This document shows positions 25,130 through 33,940 of a stretch of 64,000 nucleotides of DNA, in pieces. Position numbers and translations under genes: made by a program. Under the pieces are notes generated by a model. That model had not been told where the DNA came from. It made no database searches and saw nothing but the letters and a program-made list of their open reading frames with translations. The stretch is from Haloarcula rubra (GTDB taxonomy: Archaea > Halobacteriota > Halobacteria > Halobacteriales > Haloarculaceae). The stretch covers positions 372,001-436,000 of the forward strand of contig NZ_RKLR01000003.1 of the NCBI RefSeq assembly GCF_019599465.1, read 5' to 3'. Within the stretch, counting starts at the first letter, position 1; each line of letters begins with the position of its first letter.

Positions 25130-25816
25130 ATGGGATTCGAGGTGCATCGCCGACTCAGTGTCGCCGACGCCGTCACGCTCGTCAACGCCGTCGTCGGGTT
25201 CGCCGCCGGGGCCGTCGCCTTCGCCGACCTCCATCTGGCCGCCCGTCTCCTCCTCCTGTCGGTCATCGTCGACGCCCTCGACGGCATCGTCGCCCGCAGT
25301 AGCGACAGTTCCGAGGTCGGCCCGCTACTGGACTCGATAACCGACGTGGTCTCTTTCGGCGTCACGCCGAGTCTGTTCGTCTACGTCCTGCTGACCGACG
25401 CCTTCGGGGGTATCGAGGCCGGAGCGCCACTCGTCTTCGTCGGCCTCGTCGTCGTGGCGTCGCTGTACGCCGTCCTCTCGGTGGTCCGGACCGCGTTCTA
25501 CTCGACGTACTTCGACGCGCCCGACGAGCGTCCGGGGATGCCAAACTCGCTCGGTGCCATCGTCCTCGCGACGGCGTATCTGGCCGGCGTCACGGACCCC
25601 GTCGTCGTGGCCGCGGGCGTGACCCTCCTCGCCGTCGCACAGGTCGCGCCGTTCGACTACCCCAAACCGGGCGTGAAGACCGTCGGACCGATGGGCGTAG
25701 TGCTGTTCGGCGCCGTCGTCGCACCGACGGCGCTGGGTCGGGCCGCCCCGCGACTCATGCTCGCCATCGCGCTCCTCTTCTTCGCGTTGGGCCCGCGGTA
25801 CTACTGGCTCGACTGA
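25130..25816 (+). CDS. pssA: Archaetidylserine synthase (PssA-type CDP-alcohol phosphatidyltransferase)
   Basis: Membrane enzyme of 228 aa, predicted to make archaetidylserine from CDP-archaeol and serine. The CDP-OH-P motif is complete: DALDGIVARSSDSSEVGPLLDSITD at about residues 45-69, followed by VSFGVTPSLFVYV as in phosphatidylserine synthases. Haloarchaeal PssA supplies lipid for archaeosortase-dependent anchoring of surface proteins to archaetidylethanolamine-type lipids. No pssD decarboxylase is adjacent. ATG at 25130 avoids six non-conserved upstream residues. Confidence 0.85.
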   Translation: MGFEVHRRLSVADAVTLVNAVVGFAAGAVAFADLHLAARLLLLSVIVDALDGIVARSSDSSEVGPLLDSITDVVSFGVTPSLFVYVLLTDAFGGIEAGAPLVFVGLVVVASLYAVLSVVRTAFYSTYFDAPDERPGMPNSLGAIVLATAYLAGVTDPVVVAAGVTLLAVAQVAPFDYPKPGVKTVGPMGVVLFGAVVAPTALGRAAPRLMLAIALLFFALGPRYYWLD

Positions 25817-25818
25817 GG

Positions 25819-26604
25819 TCACTCGCTCGCGAGTCGAGCGGCGAGGAAGTCCCGCACCGTCTCGTTGAAGACGGCCGGCCGTTCGAGCATCGCGAGGTGA
25901 GCGGCGTCGGGAATCACGGCGAACTCGCCGGCGGGAATCTCGCTCGCCAGTCGCTCGTGGTACGACCGTGGCGTGAGCGTGTCGTGTTCGCCACAGACGG
26001 CGAGCGTCGGCACCCCGATTTCTGCGAGGCGCTCGGTCACGTCGAACCGGTGGCTGGTCAGGAAGTCACGCCGTGTGACTGTACGGCCCGTCTCGCGCAT
26101 CTCTGCTCTGGAGCGGGTCAGGAGGTCCTCGTCGGCGTCGTGAAAGAGTCGGTCCCGCCCGTGGAGGAACTCGACCGCCCGGTCGAAGTCCGACTCCAGC
26201 CACTCCCTGAGGCCGTCGAACACCGGGAGCGTCGGCCCGGTTCCCAGTAACACGAGCGCGTCGGGACGCCAGTCCGTCTCCAGCGTGACCCACTGCGCGA
26301 CGGCCCCGCCGAGCGAGTTCCCGACGAGCACGTCCGCGTCGACGGCGCGAGCGACGGCGACGACGTCGGCCGCGTAGGCCGAGAGTGTCTCGCCCCCTGG
26401 CGGCGTCTCTACGTCCTCGGACGCCCCGTGACCGCTCAGGTCCAGTGCGGCCGCGGGCAGCGTAGGGCCACTCGGCGCGTACTGGGTCGCCCAGACGCGG
26501 TGGGTCGCGCCACTCCCGTGGACGTACAGCGCCACGGGCCCGTCACCGTCGCCGCTACGCACTCGGTACGCCGTCGTCCGTCCGTCGTGCGCGACTGTCT
26601 CCAT
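25819..26604 (-). CDS. Alpha/beta hydrolase
   Basis: A 261-residue alpha/beta hydrolase-fold enzyme. YVHGSGATHRVW carries the oxyanion-hole HG motif, VGNSLGGAVAQW the nucleophile elbow with serine near residue 97, and the catalytic Asp and His are in CGEHDTLTPRSYH and IPDAAHLAMLERP. The nucleophile motif is GNSLGG, as in many esterases and lactonases. ATG 26604 is chosen; the longer frame adds 22 Arg/Pro-rich residues. Substrate unknown. It is convergent with pssA. Confidence 0.88.
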   Translation of the reverse strand: METVAHDGRTTAYRVRSGDGDGPVALYVHGSGATHRVWATQYAPSGPTLPAAALDLSGHGASEDVETPPGGETLSAYAADVVAVARAVDADVLVGNSLGGAVAQWVTLETDWRPDALVLLGTGPTLPVFDGLREWLESDFDRAVEFLHGRDRLFHDADEDLLTRSRAEMRETGRTVTRRDFLTSHRFDVTERLAEIGVPTLAVCGEHDTLTPRSYHERLASEIPAGEFAVIPDAAHLAMLERPAVFNETVRDFLAARLASE

Positions 26605-26720
26605 GCGTGCACGCACACGGGGGGACGGAATAAAGCCATCCGACCGCGGACGTGGAGATGTGAACCGCAAACAGTCAACTCTCTCCGATTTACCGCCGTA
26701 TGGCGTATTTCAGCGACAGA

Positions 26721-26728
26721 TTTATATA
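26721..26728 (+). promoter_or_regulatory. Strong TATA box of the DUF7127-cdc48 operon
   Basis: TTTATATA is centred about 29 bases before the ATG at 26754, an almost consensus TATA box with leaderless spacing. It supports ATG 26754 over the ATG at 26700, which lies upstream of the TATA box. Confidence 0.75.
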
Positions 26729-26753
26729 CTTATCGCGCTTACTCGTGGTTAGG

Positions 26754-27002
26754 ATGAATTCAGAACAGCAGTTGTTCGACGAGACGCCGCTCCGCCGATT
26801 CGAGTACGACGACAGCGTCGTACTCGCGGCGGACGTGGGTGCCCTAGACGACGCCAACGTCGATGTCGTCGACGGTACGGTCATCGTCGTCGCGGGTGAC
26901 GAGCAGTACGAGCAGGAGGTTCCGGAGGCCGCCGACGGACGAGCGTTTATCAACAACGGCGTCCTCACTATCGAACTGTCAGACGAGGAGGACTCTAACT
27001 GA
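26754..27002 (+). CDS. Hsp20-like small acidic protein (DUF7127-like) upstream of cdc48
   Basis: An 82-residue, very acidic protein with a repeated short-strand pattern ([59 protein letters not shown]). This resembles the beta-sandwich strands of the Hsp20/alpha-crystallin C-terminal part, and I recall haloarchaeal homologues labelled DUF7127. Its TGA overlaps the cdc48 ATG as TGATG, so the two are translationally coupled. A role as a Cdc48 partner or substrate adaptor is an inference from context. Confidence 0.75.
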   Translation: MNSEQQLFDETPLRRFEYDDSVVLAADVGALDDANVDVVDGTVIVVAGDEQYEQEVPEAADGRAFINNGVLTIELSDEEDSN

Positions 27003-29269
27003 TGAAACTCACCGTCAAACCCCTCAAGCAGAAGGACGCGGGCCGTGGCCTCGCCGCCATCGACAGAGCCGCGATGGACGAGATGGACCTCGAGAACGGC
27101 GACTACATCGTTCTGGAAGGCAAGAGCGGTAACCGCGCCGTCGCGCGCGTCTGGCCCGGCTACCCCGAGGACGAGGCGAAGGGCATCGTCCGTATCGACG
27201 GCCAACTCCGACAGGAGGCCGGCGTCGGTATCGACGACAGCGTCACCGTCGAGAAGGCCGACGTCAAGCCGGCCACCAACGTCACGGTCGCGCTCCCGCA
27301 GAACCTCCGCGTTCGGGGGAACGTGGGCCCGATGATTCGGAACAACCTCAGCGGGCAGGCCGTCACGCAGGGCCAGACCGTCCCGGTGAGCTTCGGCCTC
27401 GGACCGCTCTCGTCGATGTCCGGCCAGAAGATTCCGCTGAAAATCGCCGACACCGACCCAACGGGGACCGTCGTCGTCACCGACTCCACCGAGATTCAGG
27501 TGAGCGAGAAGCCCGCCGAACAGATTCGCGGCGAGGAGGGCGCGACCGACCGTGACTCGCCCGACGTGACCTACGAGGACATCGGCGGCCTCGACAGCGA
27601 GCTCGAACAGGTCCGGGAGATGATAGAACTCCCGATGCGCCACCCCGAACTGTTCCAGCAGTTGGGCATCGAGCCGCCGAAAGGCGTCCTGCTCCACGGC
27701 CCGCCGGGGACCGGGAAGACCCTCATGGCGAAGGCCGTCGCCAACGAGATAGACGCCTACTTCACGACCATCTCCGGCCCGGAGATCATGTCGAAGTACT
27801 ACGGCGAGAGCGAGGAGCAACTCCGTGAGGTGTTCGAGGAAGCCGAGGAGAACTCCCCCGCCATCGTCTTCATCGACGAGATAGACTCTATCGCCCCCAA
27901 GCGCGGCGAGACGCAGGGCGACGTCGAGCGCCGCGTCGTCGCACAGCTCCTGTCGCTGATGGACGGCCTCGAAGAGCGCGGGCAGGTCATCGTCATCGGC
28001 GCGACCAACCGCGTCGACGCCATCGACCCCGCGCTCCGCCGTGGCGGCCGCTTCGACCGCGAAATCGAGATCGGCGTCCCGGACAAGGAGGGCCGCAAGG
28101 AGATCCTGCAGGTCCACACCCGCGGGATGCCCCTCTCCGAGGAGATCGACCTCGACAGCTACGCCGAGAACACCCACGGGTTCGTCGGCGCCGACCTCGC
28201 CTCCCTGACGAAGGAGAGCGCGATGAACGCGCTCCGGCGCATCCGCCCGGAACTCGACCTCGAATCCGACGAGATAGACGCCGAGGTGCTGGAGAAGCTG
28301 GAGATTACCGACGACGACGTCCGCGAGGCGAAGAAGGGTATCGAGCCCTCTGCCCTGCGGGAAGTGTTCGTCGAGGTGCCCGAAGTCACGTGGGAATCCG
28401 TCGGTGGCCTCGAAGACACCAAGGAGCGCCTCCGCGAGACCATCCAGTGGCCGCTGGAGTACGGTGAAGTGTTCGACTCGATGGACCTAGACGCCGCGAA
28501 GGGCGTCCTGCTCTACGGCCCGCCCGGCACGGGGAAGACCCTGCTGGCGAAGGCCGTCGCCAACGAGGCCGACTCGAACTTCATCTCGGTGAAGGGCCCC
28601 GAGCTGCTGAACAAGTTCGTCGGGGAGTCCGAGAAGGGCGTCCGAGAAGTGTTCAGCAAGGCCCGCGAGAACGCCCCGACCGTGGTGTTCTTCGACGAGA
28701 TAGACTCCATCGCGACCGAACGCGGTGGCGGGCAGACCGACTCCGGCGTCGGCGAACGGGTCGTCTCCCAGCTGCTGACCGAGTTGGACGGCATCGAGGA
28801 CATGGAGGACGTCGTGGTCGTCGCGACGACCAACCGGCCGGACCTCATCGACAGCGCGCTACTGCGACCCGGCCGACTGGACCGCCACGTCCACGTGCCG
28901 GTGCCCGACGAAGCGGCCCGCCGGGCCATCTTCACGGTCCACACGCGCGAGAAGCCACTCGCGGACGGCGTCGACCTCGACAGCCTCGCCCGTCGGACGG
29001 AGGGCTACGTGGGCGCCGACATCGAGGCCGTCTGCCGCGAGGCGTCGATGGCCGCGACCCGCGAGTTCATCAACAGCGTCGACCCCGAGGACATCGGTGA
29101 CTCGGTCGGGAACGTCCGCGTGACGATGGACCACTTCGAGCACGCGCTCGACGAGGTGGGCCCGAGCGTCACCGACGAGACCCGGGAGCGCTACGACGAG
29201 ATCGAGAAGCGCTTCGACACCTCCGAACCCGAACTCGAAGAGGACAAGGTCAGCCGGACGTTCCAGTAG
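27002..29269 (+). CDS. cdc48: Cdc48/VAT-type AAA+ ATPase
   Basis: The 755-residue archaeal homologue of p97/Cdc48, a hexameric unfoldase that feeds proteins to the proteasome. Order: N domain with double-psi barrel (1 to about 185), D1 AAA domain with P-loop GPPGTGKT near 233-240 and Walker [15 protein letters not shown]2 AAA domain with a second GPPGTGKT near 506-513 and [14 protein letters not shown], arginine-finger regions in RRGGRFDRE and RPGRLDRH. The C-terminus ends SRTFQ and lacks a HbYX proteasome-docking motif. It is expressed from the promoter in front of the small Hsp20-like gene. Confidence 0.96.
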   Translation: MKLTVKPLKQKDAGRGLAAIDRAAMDEMDLENGDYIVLEGKSGNRAVARVWPGYPEDEAKGIVRIDGQLRQEAGVGIDDSVTVEKADVKPATNVTVALPQNLRVRGNVGPMIRNNLSGQAVTQGQTVPVSFGLGPLSSMSGQKIPLKIADTDPTGTVVVTDSTEIQVSEKPAEQIRGEEGATDRDSPDVTYEDIGGLDSELEQVREMIELPMRHPELFQQLGIEPPKGVLLHGPPGTGKTLMAKAVANEIDAYFTTISGPEIMSKYYGESEEQLREVFEEAEENSPAIVFIDEIDSIAPKRGETQGDVERRVVAQLLSLMDGLEERGQVIVIGATNRVDAIDPALRRGGRFDREIEIGVPDKEGRKEILQVHTRGMPLSEEIDLDSYAENTHGFVGADLASLTKESAMNALRRIRPELDLESDEIDAEVLEKLEITDDDVREAKKGIEPSALREVFVEVPEVTWESVGGLEDTKERLRETIQWPLEYGEVFDSMDLDAAKGVLLYGPPGTGKTLLAKAVANEADSNFISVKGPELLNKFVGESEKGVREVFSKARENAPTVVFFDEIDSIATERGGGQTDSGVGERVVSQLLTELDGIEDMEDVVVVATTNRPDLIDSALLRPGRLDRHVHVPVPDEAARRAIFTVHTREKPLADGVDLDSLARRTEGYVGADIEAVCREASMAATREFINSVDPEDIGDSVGNVRVTMDHFEHALDEVGPSVTDETRERYDEIEKRFDTSEPELEEDKVSRTFQ

Positions 29270-29340
29270 ACCGGCCCCTCGTCTCCGTTCGGGAGTCAGT
29301 ATCCGTTTTTCGCCCGTGTGTTCACCTCCCGTCCGGACCA

Positions 29341-29348
29341 GTTATTTA
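29341..29348 (+). promoter_or_regulatory. TATA box of coxC
   Basis: GTTATTTA is centred about 29 bases before the coxC ATG at 29374, giving a leaderless transcript separate from cdc48. Confidence 0.55.
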
Positions 29349-29373
29349 ACGTCCGCGGCCGCATCCTCTGTCA

Positions 29374-30207
29374 ATGGCCGGGTCGACAGACGTCGCGTCC
29401 GAACACGCTCCCGAGGGGTACGAGGACGATGACGAACACGAACACGAGCACCGGAGTCGGTGGCCGCTCGTCGCGGCTATCGGCGCGGCGACCCTGTACC
29501 TCGGTGCCGGCCTCTTCTTCGTCGGCGGTAGTCTCGTCCCCTCGCTGATTCCGTTAGCCCTCGCGCCCGTCGGTGCCGTCGGTCTGGTCGTCGGCCTCGC
29601 CGGGTGGGCCAACGAAGCGTTCGTCGCAGACTACCGGCAGTCCCACGCCGGCGAGTCGGACCTCTACAGCACGACCATGGTGCTGTTCCTCGTCTCCGAC
29701 GTGGCGACGTTCGCCGCCGGGTTCGTCTACTACGCGTTCGTCCGCGTCGGTGCGTGGCCGCCCGACCACCTCCCGCCCTTGCTGGGGTCGCTCGTCCTCG
29801 TCAACACGGCGTTGCTGGTCGCCAGTAGTTTCACGCTCCACTACGGACACGAGGCGCTGGAGGCCGGGCACCGACGACGCTACCTCGGCTTGCTCGGCGC
29901 GACGCTACTGCTGGGCGTCGTGTTCCTCGTCGGGCAGGCCGTCGAGTACTACGAACTCGTCGTCGGGGACGGCTTCACGTTCTCCAGCGGCATCCTCGGG
30001 AGCGCCTTCTACGGCCTGACGGGGCTCCACGGCCTCCACGTCGCACTCGGCGTCCTCCTCATCGCTATCGCGTTCGGCCGGTCGCTTCGCGGCCACTACG
30101 CCCCCGACCGCGACACCGCCATCCGGACCACGTCGCTGTACTGGCACTTCGTCGACGCCGTCTGGATAGTGCTCGTCCTCGTCCTCTACGTCGGGTCGAC
30201 GCTCTAG
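29374..30207 (+). CDS. coxC: Cytochrome c oxidase subunit III
   Basis: A 277-residue membrane protein with seven predicted helices after a His/Glu/Asp-rich N-terminal tail (DDDEHEHEHRSR, residues about 18-29). SDLYSTTMVLFLVSDVATFAAGF and GHEALEAGHRRRY, then LTGLHGLHVALG and TTSLYWHFVDAVWIVL are the conserved subunit III segments. It belongs to the terminal oxidase that reduces oxygen at the cell membrane. The His-rich tail is unusual and could bind metal. It converges with the small oxidase-linked gene, sharing a CTAG stop. Confidence 0.93.
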   Translation: MAGSTDVASEHAPEGYEDDDEHEHEHRSRWPLVAAIGAATLYLGAGLFFVGGSLVPSLIPLALAPVGAVGLVVGLAGWANEAFVADYRQSHAGESDLYSTTMVLFLVSDVATFAAGFVYYAFVRVGAWPPDHLPPLLGSLVLVNTALLVASSFTLHYGHEALEAGHRRRYLGLLGATLLLGVVFLVGQAVEYYELVVGDGFTFSSGILGSAFYGLTGLHGLHVALGVLLIAIAFGRSLRGHYAPDRDTAIRTTSLYWHFVDAVWIVLVLVLYVGSTL

Positions 30208-30716
30208 TCTCCGGCCGACCGTTCGAGTGCGACCAGTTTCCGGTACAGCGGCGGGGTCAGGATGCCGACCACGCCGAAGGCGATGGCGAACACGCCGAGC
30301 GGGAACTGCAGCGGTGCGGCCTCGAAGCAGGGGTTCTCCGAGACGATGGTCACGTAGTGACGCTCGCCCTCGTGCCGAACTATCGACCCGTTGCGGAACT
30401 GGGCGGCGTTCGGGAAGTCGCCGGTGACGTGGGCCTCGCCCCTCGGGTCGGTCAGCGCCTCCGTGAACGCCGTCTGCTCGGCCGTGGACAGGTCCTCGTA
30501 GTCGAACCGAGCCACTTGTGGCGTCGTCTCGGCGAACCGCCGTGCGGTCTCCTCGGGCCCCTCGACGGCTATCGTCGGTTCACCGCAGGTGCTTATCTCG
30601 TCCTGGATGAGCGCGTAGCCACCCGGCACGGCCGCACCGATGCCGACGGCGACCAGTAGGACGCCGAGGAACGGCGCGAGGTAGGTGAACAGCACCGACT
30701 CGGGTTGGTCGCTCAT
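30204..30716 (-). CDS. Oxidase-cluster membrane protein, two helices
   Basis: A 170-residue protein with a transmembrane helix at each end (about 11-33 and 140-160) and a soluble domain of about 100 residues between them. The domain holds two cysteines (STCGEPT and ENPCFEA), which could form a disulfide on the outside. It begins 3 bases after the coxA stop, so it is in the coxA transcript and probably belongs to the oxidase. No subunit IV motif is visible, so a specific role is not assigned. Confidence 0.75.
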   Translation of the reverse strand: MSDQPESVLFTYLAPFLGVLLVAVGIGAAVPGGYALIQDEISTCGEPTIAVEGPEETARRFAETTPQVARFDYEDLSTAEQTAFTEALTDPRGEAHVTGDFPNAAQFRNGSIVRHEGERHYVTIVSENPCFEAAPLQFPLGVFAIAFGVVGILTPPLYRKLVALERSAGD

Positions 30717-30719
30717 CGG

Positions 30720-32993
30720 TCAGGCCTCCATCTCCCGTCGCTCGCGTCGGCGCGAGCGGAGGTACTGGAAGGTCACGGTCAGTCCAAGTCCGTACGCCCA
30801 GTGCGCGACGAGGACGAACCCGAGGTAGCCGACGAGTGCCAGTCCCTGCTGGCCGGTGTAGAAGGCGATGGCGAACCCGGTGGAGATGAGCGTCGCGAAC
30901 ACGAGTCCCGTCTCGAACAGCAGTCGCCCGGGGAGGTACTCCTGGAACGCGAGAAAGAGGAGCGGCCACGTCACCGTGCCGCCGACGAGGAACAGCGCCG
31001 CGCCGAGGAGTGGGTCCGCCGGCAGGCCGACGAGTTCGGCTATCTCGCCGAACGACGACGGGTCGAGGACGTCGACGACGACGGCAGTCCCGATACCACC
31101 GGTCATCAACACCGTGCCGACGAAGCCACCGGCGGCCGCCATCGACGCGTTCCGGTAGACGTTCTCGGCGACGGTCCCGACCCCGCCGAGGAGCCCCAGC
31201 GGTTCCATCTCCGGCGCGTACGACCGCCGCGTGGTCGTCGGTTCGGCCGGTTCGAGGTCGTACTTCTCCACCATCCGCTCCTCGAACCACTGCCACTCGC
31301 GGGTGAACTGGTCGGTCGCTTTCAGTTCCCACGGGTCCGTCGTCTGGACGACGTCGCCCTGCCAGTAGGACACCAGCATATTGTAGAGCCACAGCAGGGC
31401 GCTGAGGCCGATGACGTAGGCGCCGACGGTCGCTATCTGCTGGGCGAGTTGGTACTCCGGCGGGTAGATTGCCTGTCGGCGCGGCAGTCCCAGTCCGCCG
31501 ATGACTAACAGGGTCATGAACGTCACGAACGACCCGAAGACGATGAGGACTGCCTGAAACTTCGCCAGTCGCGTGTCGTACCAGCGACCGGTGATGAGCG
31601 GGTACCAGTAGTAACTGGCCGCTATCATCAGGAACGGGATGATACCGACGACGATGAGGTGGAAGTGCCCGACGACGTAGTAGGTGCCGTGGTACAGTAC
31701 GTCGATGGGGATGACGGCGAGGAAGACGCCCGTGACCCCGCCGACGATGAACGTCGAGATGCCCCCCGCACAGAGGATGAACGGGGCCGTCATGCGGACG
31801 TCGCCGTCCCACAGCGTCGTTATCCAGTTGAACACCTTGATGGCGCTGGGCACGGCGATGGCGATAGAGATGGCCATGAAGGAGGCCTTGATCCGGGGGT
31901 CCACGCTCGTCGTGAACATGTGGTGGGCCCAGACGCCGAACGACAGCACGCCGAGGCCCAGCGTCGAGTAGACGACGAACTTGTAGCCGAACAGTTTCCG
32001 GCCGACGAACTTCGGGAGGAGCGTACTCATCAACCCCGAGGCGGGGAGGAACAGGATGTACACCTCCGGGTGTCCCCAGAACCAGAACAGGTGTTGCCAG
32101 AGGATGGCACCGCCGCCCTCCGTCGCGAAGAACGTCGTCCCGAGGTTCCGGTCCAGCAGGAGCATCACCAGCGCACTCCCCAGCAGTGGGAACGCGAACA
32201 GGGCGAGGCCGCTGGTCACGAGCATGTTCCACGAGAAGATGTCGAGGTTCGCCCACGTCACGTCGTCCGCTCGCTCGTAGACGATGGTGGAGATGAAGTT
32301 GATGGCACCCACCGTCGTCGCGATGCCCGAGAGGTGCAGTCCGAGCAACAGCATGTCTATCTGTGGGTTCGGTTGCTGGACCGACAGTGGCGCGTACAGC
32401 GTCCACCCGACGCTCACCTCGCGGACGGTGAGGAAGAAGGCGATGGTGTCCTCGGGGAGGAACAGGCTGAGGAACTGGCCGCCGACCTGTACGAGCAGTC
32501 CCATCCTGACGAGCAACAGCGCCGGGGGCAACAGCCAGAAGCCGATGGCGTTGACGCGCGGGAACGCCATGTCGTCGGCGCCGATGAGCAGCGGCAGGAC
32601 GTAGTTGCCGATGCCGAAGAACACGGGCAGGACGAAGAAGATGAGCATCGTCAGGCCGTGCGTGGTGAACAGCGCGTTGTACGTCTCCGGCGACCAGATG
32701 TCGGCGGGCGGGGAGAGCAGTTCCGTCCGCAGCATCATCGCGTCGACGCCGCCCCACAGGCCGGCGACAGTCCCGAAGGCGATGTAGAGGAGGCCGATGT
32801 CGCGGTGGTTCGTCGTGGTCAGCCAGCGGTACACCTGCGACTGGAGGCGGCCTATCTCGAAGCGAATCTCTTCGCGCGTCGTGTACCCGCCGTCGCTCTC
32901 CGGGCGGGCGCGGCGACGGGCCACGAACCAGAGGGTCAGTATCCCCAGCGCGAGAACCGCGAGGGCAGACCCTTCGACGACCGCTCGGTTCAT
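30720..32993 (-). CDS. coxA: Cytochrome c oxidase subunit I with C-terminal membrane extension
   Basis: Catalytic haem-copper subunit, 757 aa. TTNHRDIGLLYIAFG, the haem ligand in FTTHGLTMLIFFVLP, WFWGHPEVYILFLP with the CuB His, E and cross-linked Tyr, WAHHMFTT and VGHFHLIVVG all match type A1 oxidases. The core ends near residue 600; about 147 further residues (from 611) carry four hydrophobic segments of a different kind (ASMAAAGGFVGTVLMTGG...), resembling haloarchaeal DUF6789-type membrane domains. ATG 32993 is chosen since it starts right before the first helix. Divergent from coxB. Confidence 0.93.
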   Translation of the reverse strand: MNRAVVEGSALAVLALGILTLWFVARRRARPESDGGYTTREEIRFEIGRLQSQVYRWLTTTNHRDIGLLYIAFGTVAGLWGGVDAMMLRTELLSPPADIWSPETYNALFTTHGLTMLIFFVLPVFFGIGNYVLPLLIGADDMAFPRVNAIGFWLLPPALLLVRMGLLVQVGGQFLSLFLPEDTIAFFLTVREVSVGWTLYAPLSVQQPNPQIDMLLLGLHLSGIATTVGAINFISTIVYERADDVTWANLDIFSWNMLVTSGLALFAFPLLGSALVMLLLDRNLGTTFFATEGGGAILWQHLFWFWGHPEVYILFLPASGLMSTLLPKFVGRKLFGYKFVVYSTLGLGVLSFGVWAHHMFTTSVDPRIKASFMAISIAIAVPSAIKVFNWITTLWDGDVRMTAPFILCAGGISTFIVGGVTGVFLAVIPIDVLYHGTYYVVGHFHLIVVGIIPFLMIAASYYWYPLITGRWYDTRLAKFQAVLIVFGSFVTFMTLLVIGGLGLPRRQAIYPPEYQLAQQIATVGAYVIGLSALLWLYNMLVSYWQGDVVQTTDPWELKATDQFTREWQWFEERMVEKYDLEPAEPTTTRRSYAPEMEPLGLLGGVGTVAENVYRNASMAAAGGFVGTVLMTGGIGTAVVVDVLDPSSFGEIAELVGLPADPLLGAALFLVGGTVTWPLLFLAFQEYLPGRLLFETGLVFATLISTGFAIAFYTGQQGLALVGYLGFVLVAHWAYGLGLTVTFQYLRSRRRERREMEA

Positions 32994-33074
32994 CCGCGTC
33001 CCTCCGAGAAGCCACCGCCAGTCGGGAGGCACACAGTCCGGAGCGACATTGCCACACACTGCCAGTCCCACGCT

Positions 33075-33101
33075 GATAAAACTACCCGACGACGGGGTAG
33101 T
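33075..33101. promoter_or_regulatory. coxA TATA box with overlapping inverted repeat
   Basis: On the minus strand AGTTTTAT (33075-33083) fits a TATA box for coxA with a leader near 55 bases. Overlapping its upstream edge is the inverted repeat ACTACCC-7-GGGTAGT at 33081-33101. Located between divergent coxA and coxB, it could be an operator for the oxidase. No regulator is known from the sequence. Confidence 0.5.
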
Positions 33102-33127
33102 GATGGACCGGCCACCCGCTGGCCAAG

Positions 33128-33136
33128 CTATTTGTG
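33128..33136 (+). promoter_or_regulatory. TATA-like element of coxB
   Basis: CTATTTGTG is centred about 28 bases before the ATG at 33160, fitting a leaderless coxB transcript, 27 bases from the inverted repeat. Confidence 0.45.
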
Positions 33137-33159
33137 ACGCCCGGCGGAAGCTATTCGCA

Positions 33160-33939
33160 ATGCGTCTCAGTCGCGTGGCGGCGTGGCTCTGTGTCCTCGC
33201 TGCCGGCGCCCTCCTGTTCACGACGCCCGCCGCCGCACAGTCGCTGAACAGAGCGGCCATCGACGAACTGAACGAGCAACTGCTGTACGTCGCCCTGCCG
33301 CTGACGCTGTTCGTCGAACTGACGCTCGTCTACGCCATCTACCGGTTCCGGAACAACGACGAGCCGAAACCGACCATCGACGACCCCGCACTGGAGATTA
33401 CGTGGACGGCCGCGACGGGCGCGATTCTCGTGTTCGTCGGCATCTCCGCGTTCTTCGTGCTGTCGAACCCCTACATCACGCCCGCGGCCGCCGGTCCGAC
33501 CGAACCCGGCGGCGAACTCCAGAGCGACATGGAGATAGAGGTCCTCGCCTACCAGTGGGGATGGGAGTTCCACTACCCCGACTCGAACGTCACCACGCAG
33601 TCCCGTCTCGTCGTCCCGGCGAACACGGACGTCCGGTTCACGCTCAGGTCGGCCGACGTCATCCACTCCATCTACGTGCCCGAACTCGGCGTCAAGCAGG
33701 ACATCTTCCCGGGGCAGGCGACTGTCGCGCGAACGAACGCGACCCAGACCGGGTCCTACCGGCTCTACTGTGCCGAACTGTGTGGCTCCGGTCACACTCG
33801 GATGCACGCCACCGTCGTCGTGTTGAACCAGTCCGCGTACGACGACTGGGTGGCCGGCCAGCGGTCGGGGAACGCCGCCGACTCGACGGGCGGAGCGAAC
33901 GCGACCGAGACGACCGCTCGCGTCGACGCTCGGCCCTGA
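33160..33939 (+). CDS. coxB: Cytochrome c oxidase subunit II (CuA)
   Basis: A 259-residue subunit that receives electrons through a CuA centre. It has an N-terminal signal peptide (residues 1 to about 27, ending AAAQS), two transmembrane helices (about 38-60 and 82-104) and an external cupredoxin domain. The CuA ligands are the His in DVIHSIYVPEL and the CAELCGSGHTRM segment (C, E, C, H, M spacing exact). The last 30 residues are Ala/Thr-rich and disordered. No haem c site is fused. The long upstream frame is discarded because this ATG follows a TATA-like element. Confidence 0.94.
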   Translation: MRLSRVAAWLCVLAAGALLFTTPAAAQSLNRAAIDELNEQLLYVALPLTLFVELTLVYAIYRFRNNDEPKPTIDDPALEITWTAATGAILVFVGISAFFVLSNPYITPAAAGPTEPGGELQSDMEIEVLAYQWGWEFHYPDSNVTTQSRLVVPANTDVRFTLRSADVIHSIYVPELGVKQDIFPGQATVARTNATQTGSYRLYCAELCGSGHTRMHATVVVLNQSAYDDWVAGQRSGNAADSTGGANATETTARVDARP

Positions 33940-33940
33940 G

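Noticed and set aside
26436-26757. Frames upstream of the alpha/beta hydrolase and DUF7127-like gene
   Set aside because: They overlap the promoter and the hydrolase start and encode Arg/Thr-rich products.
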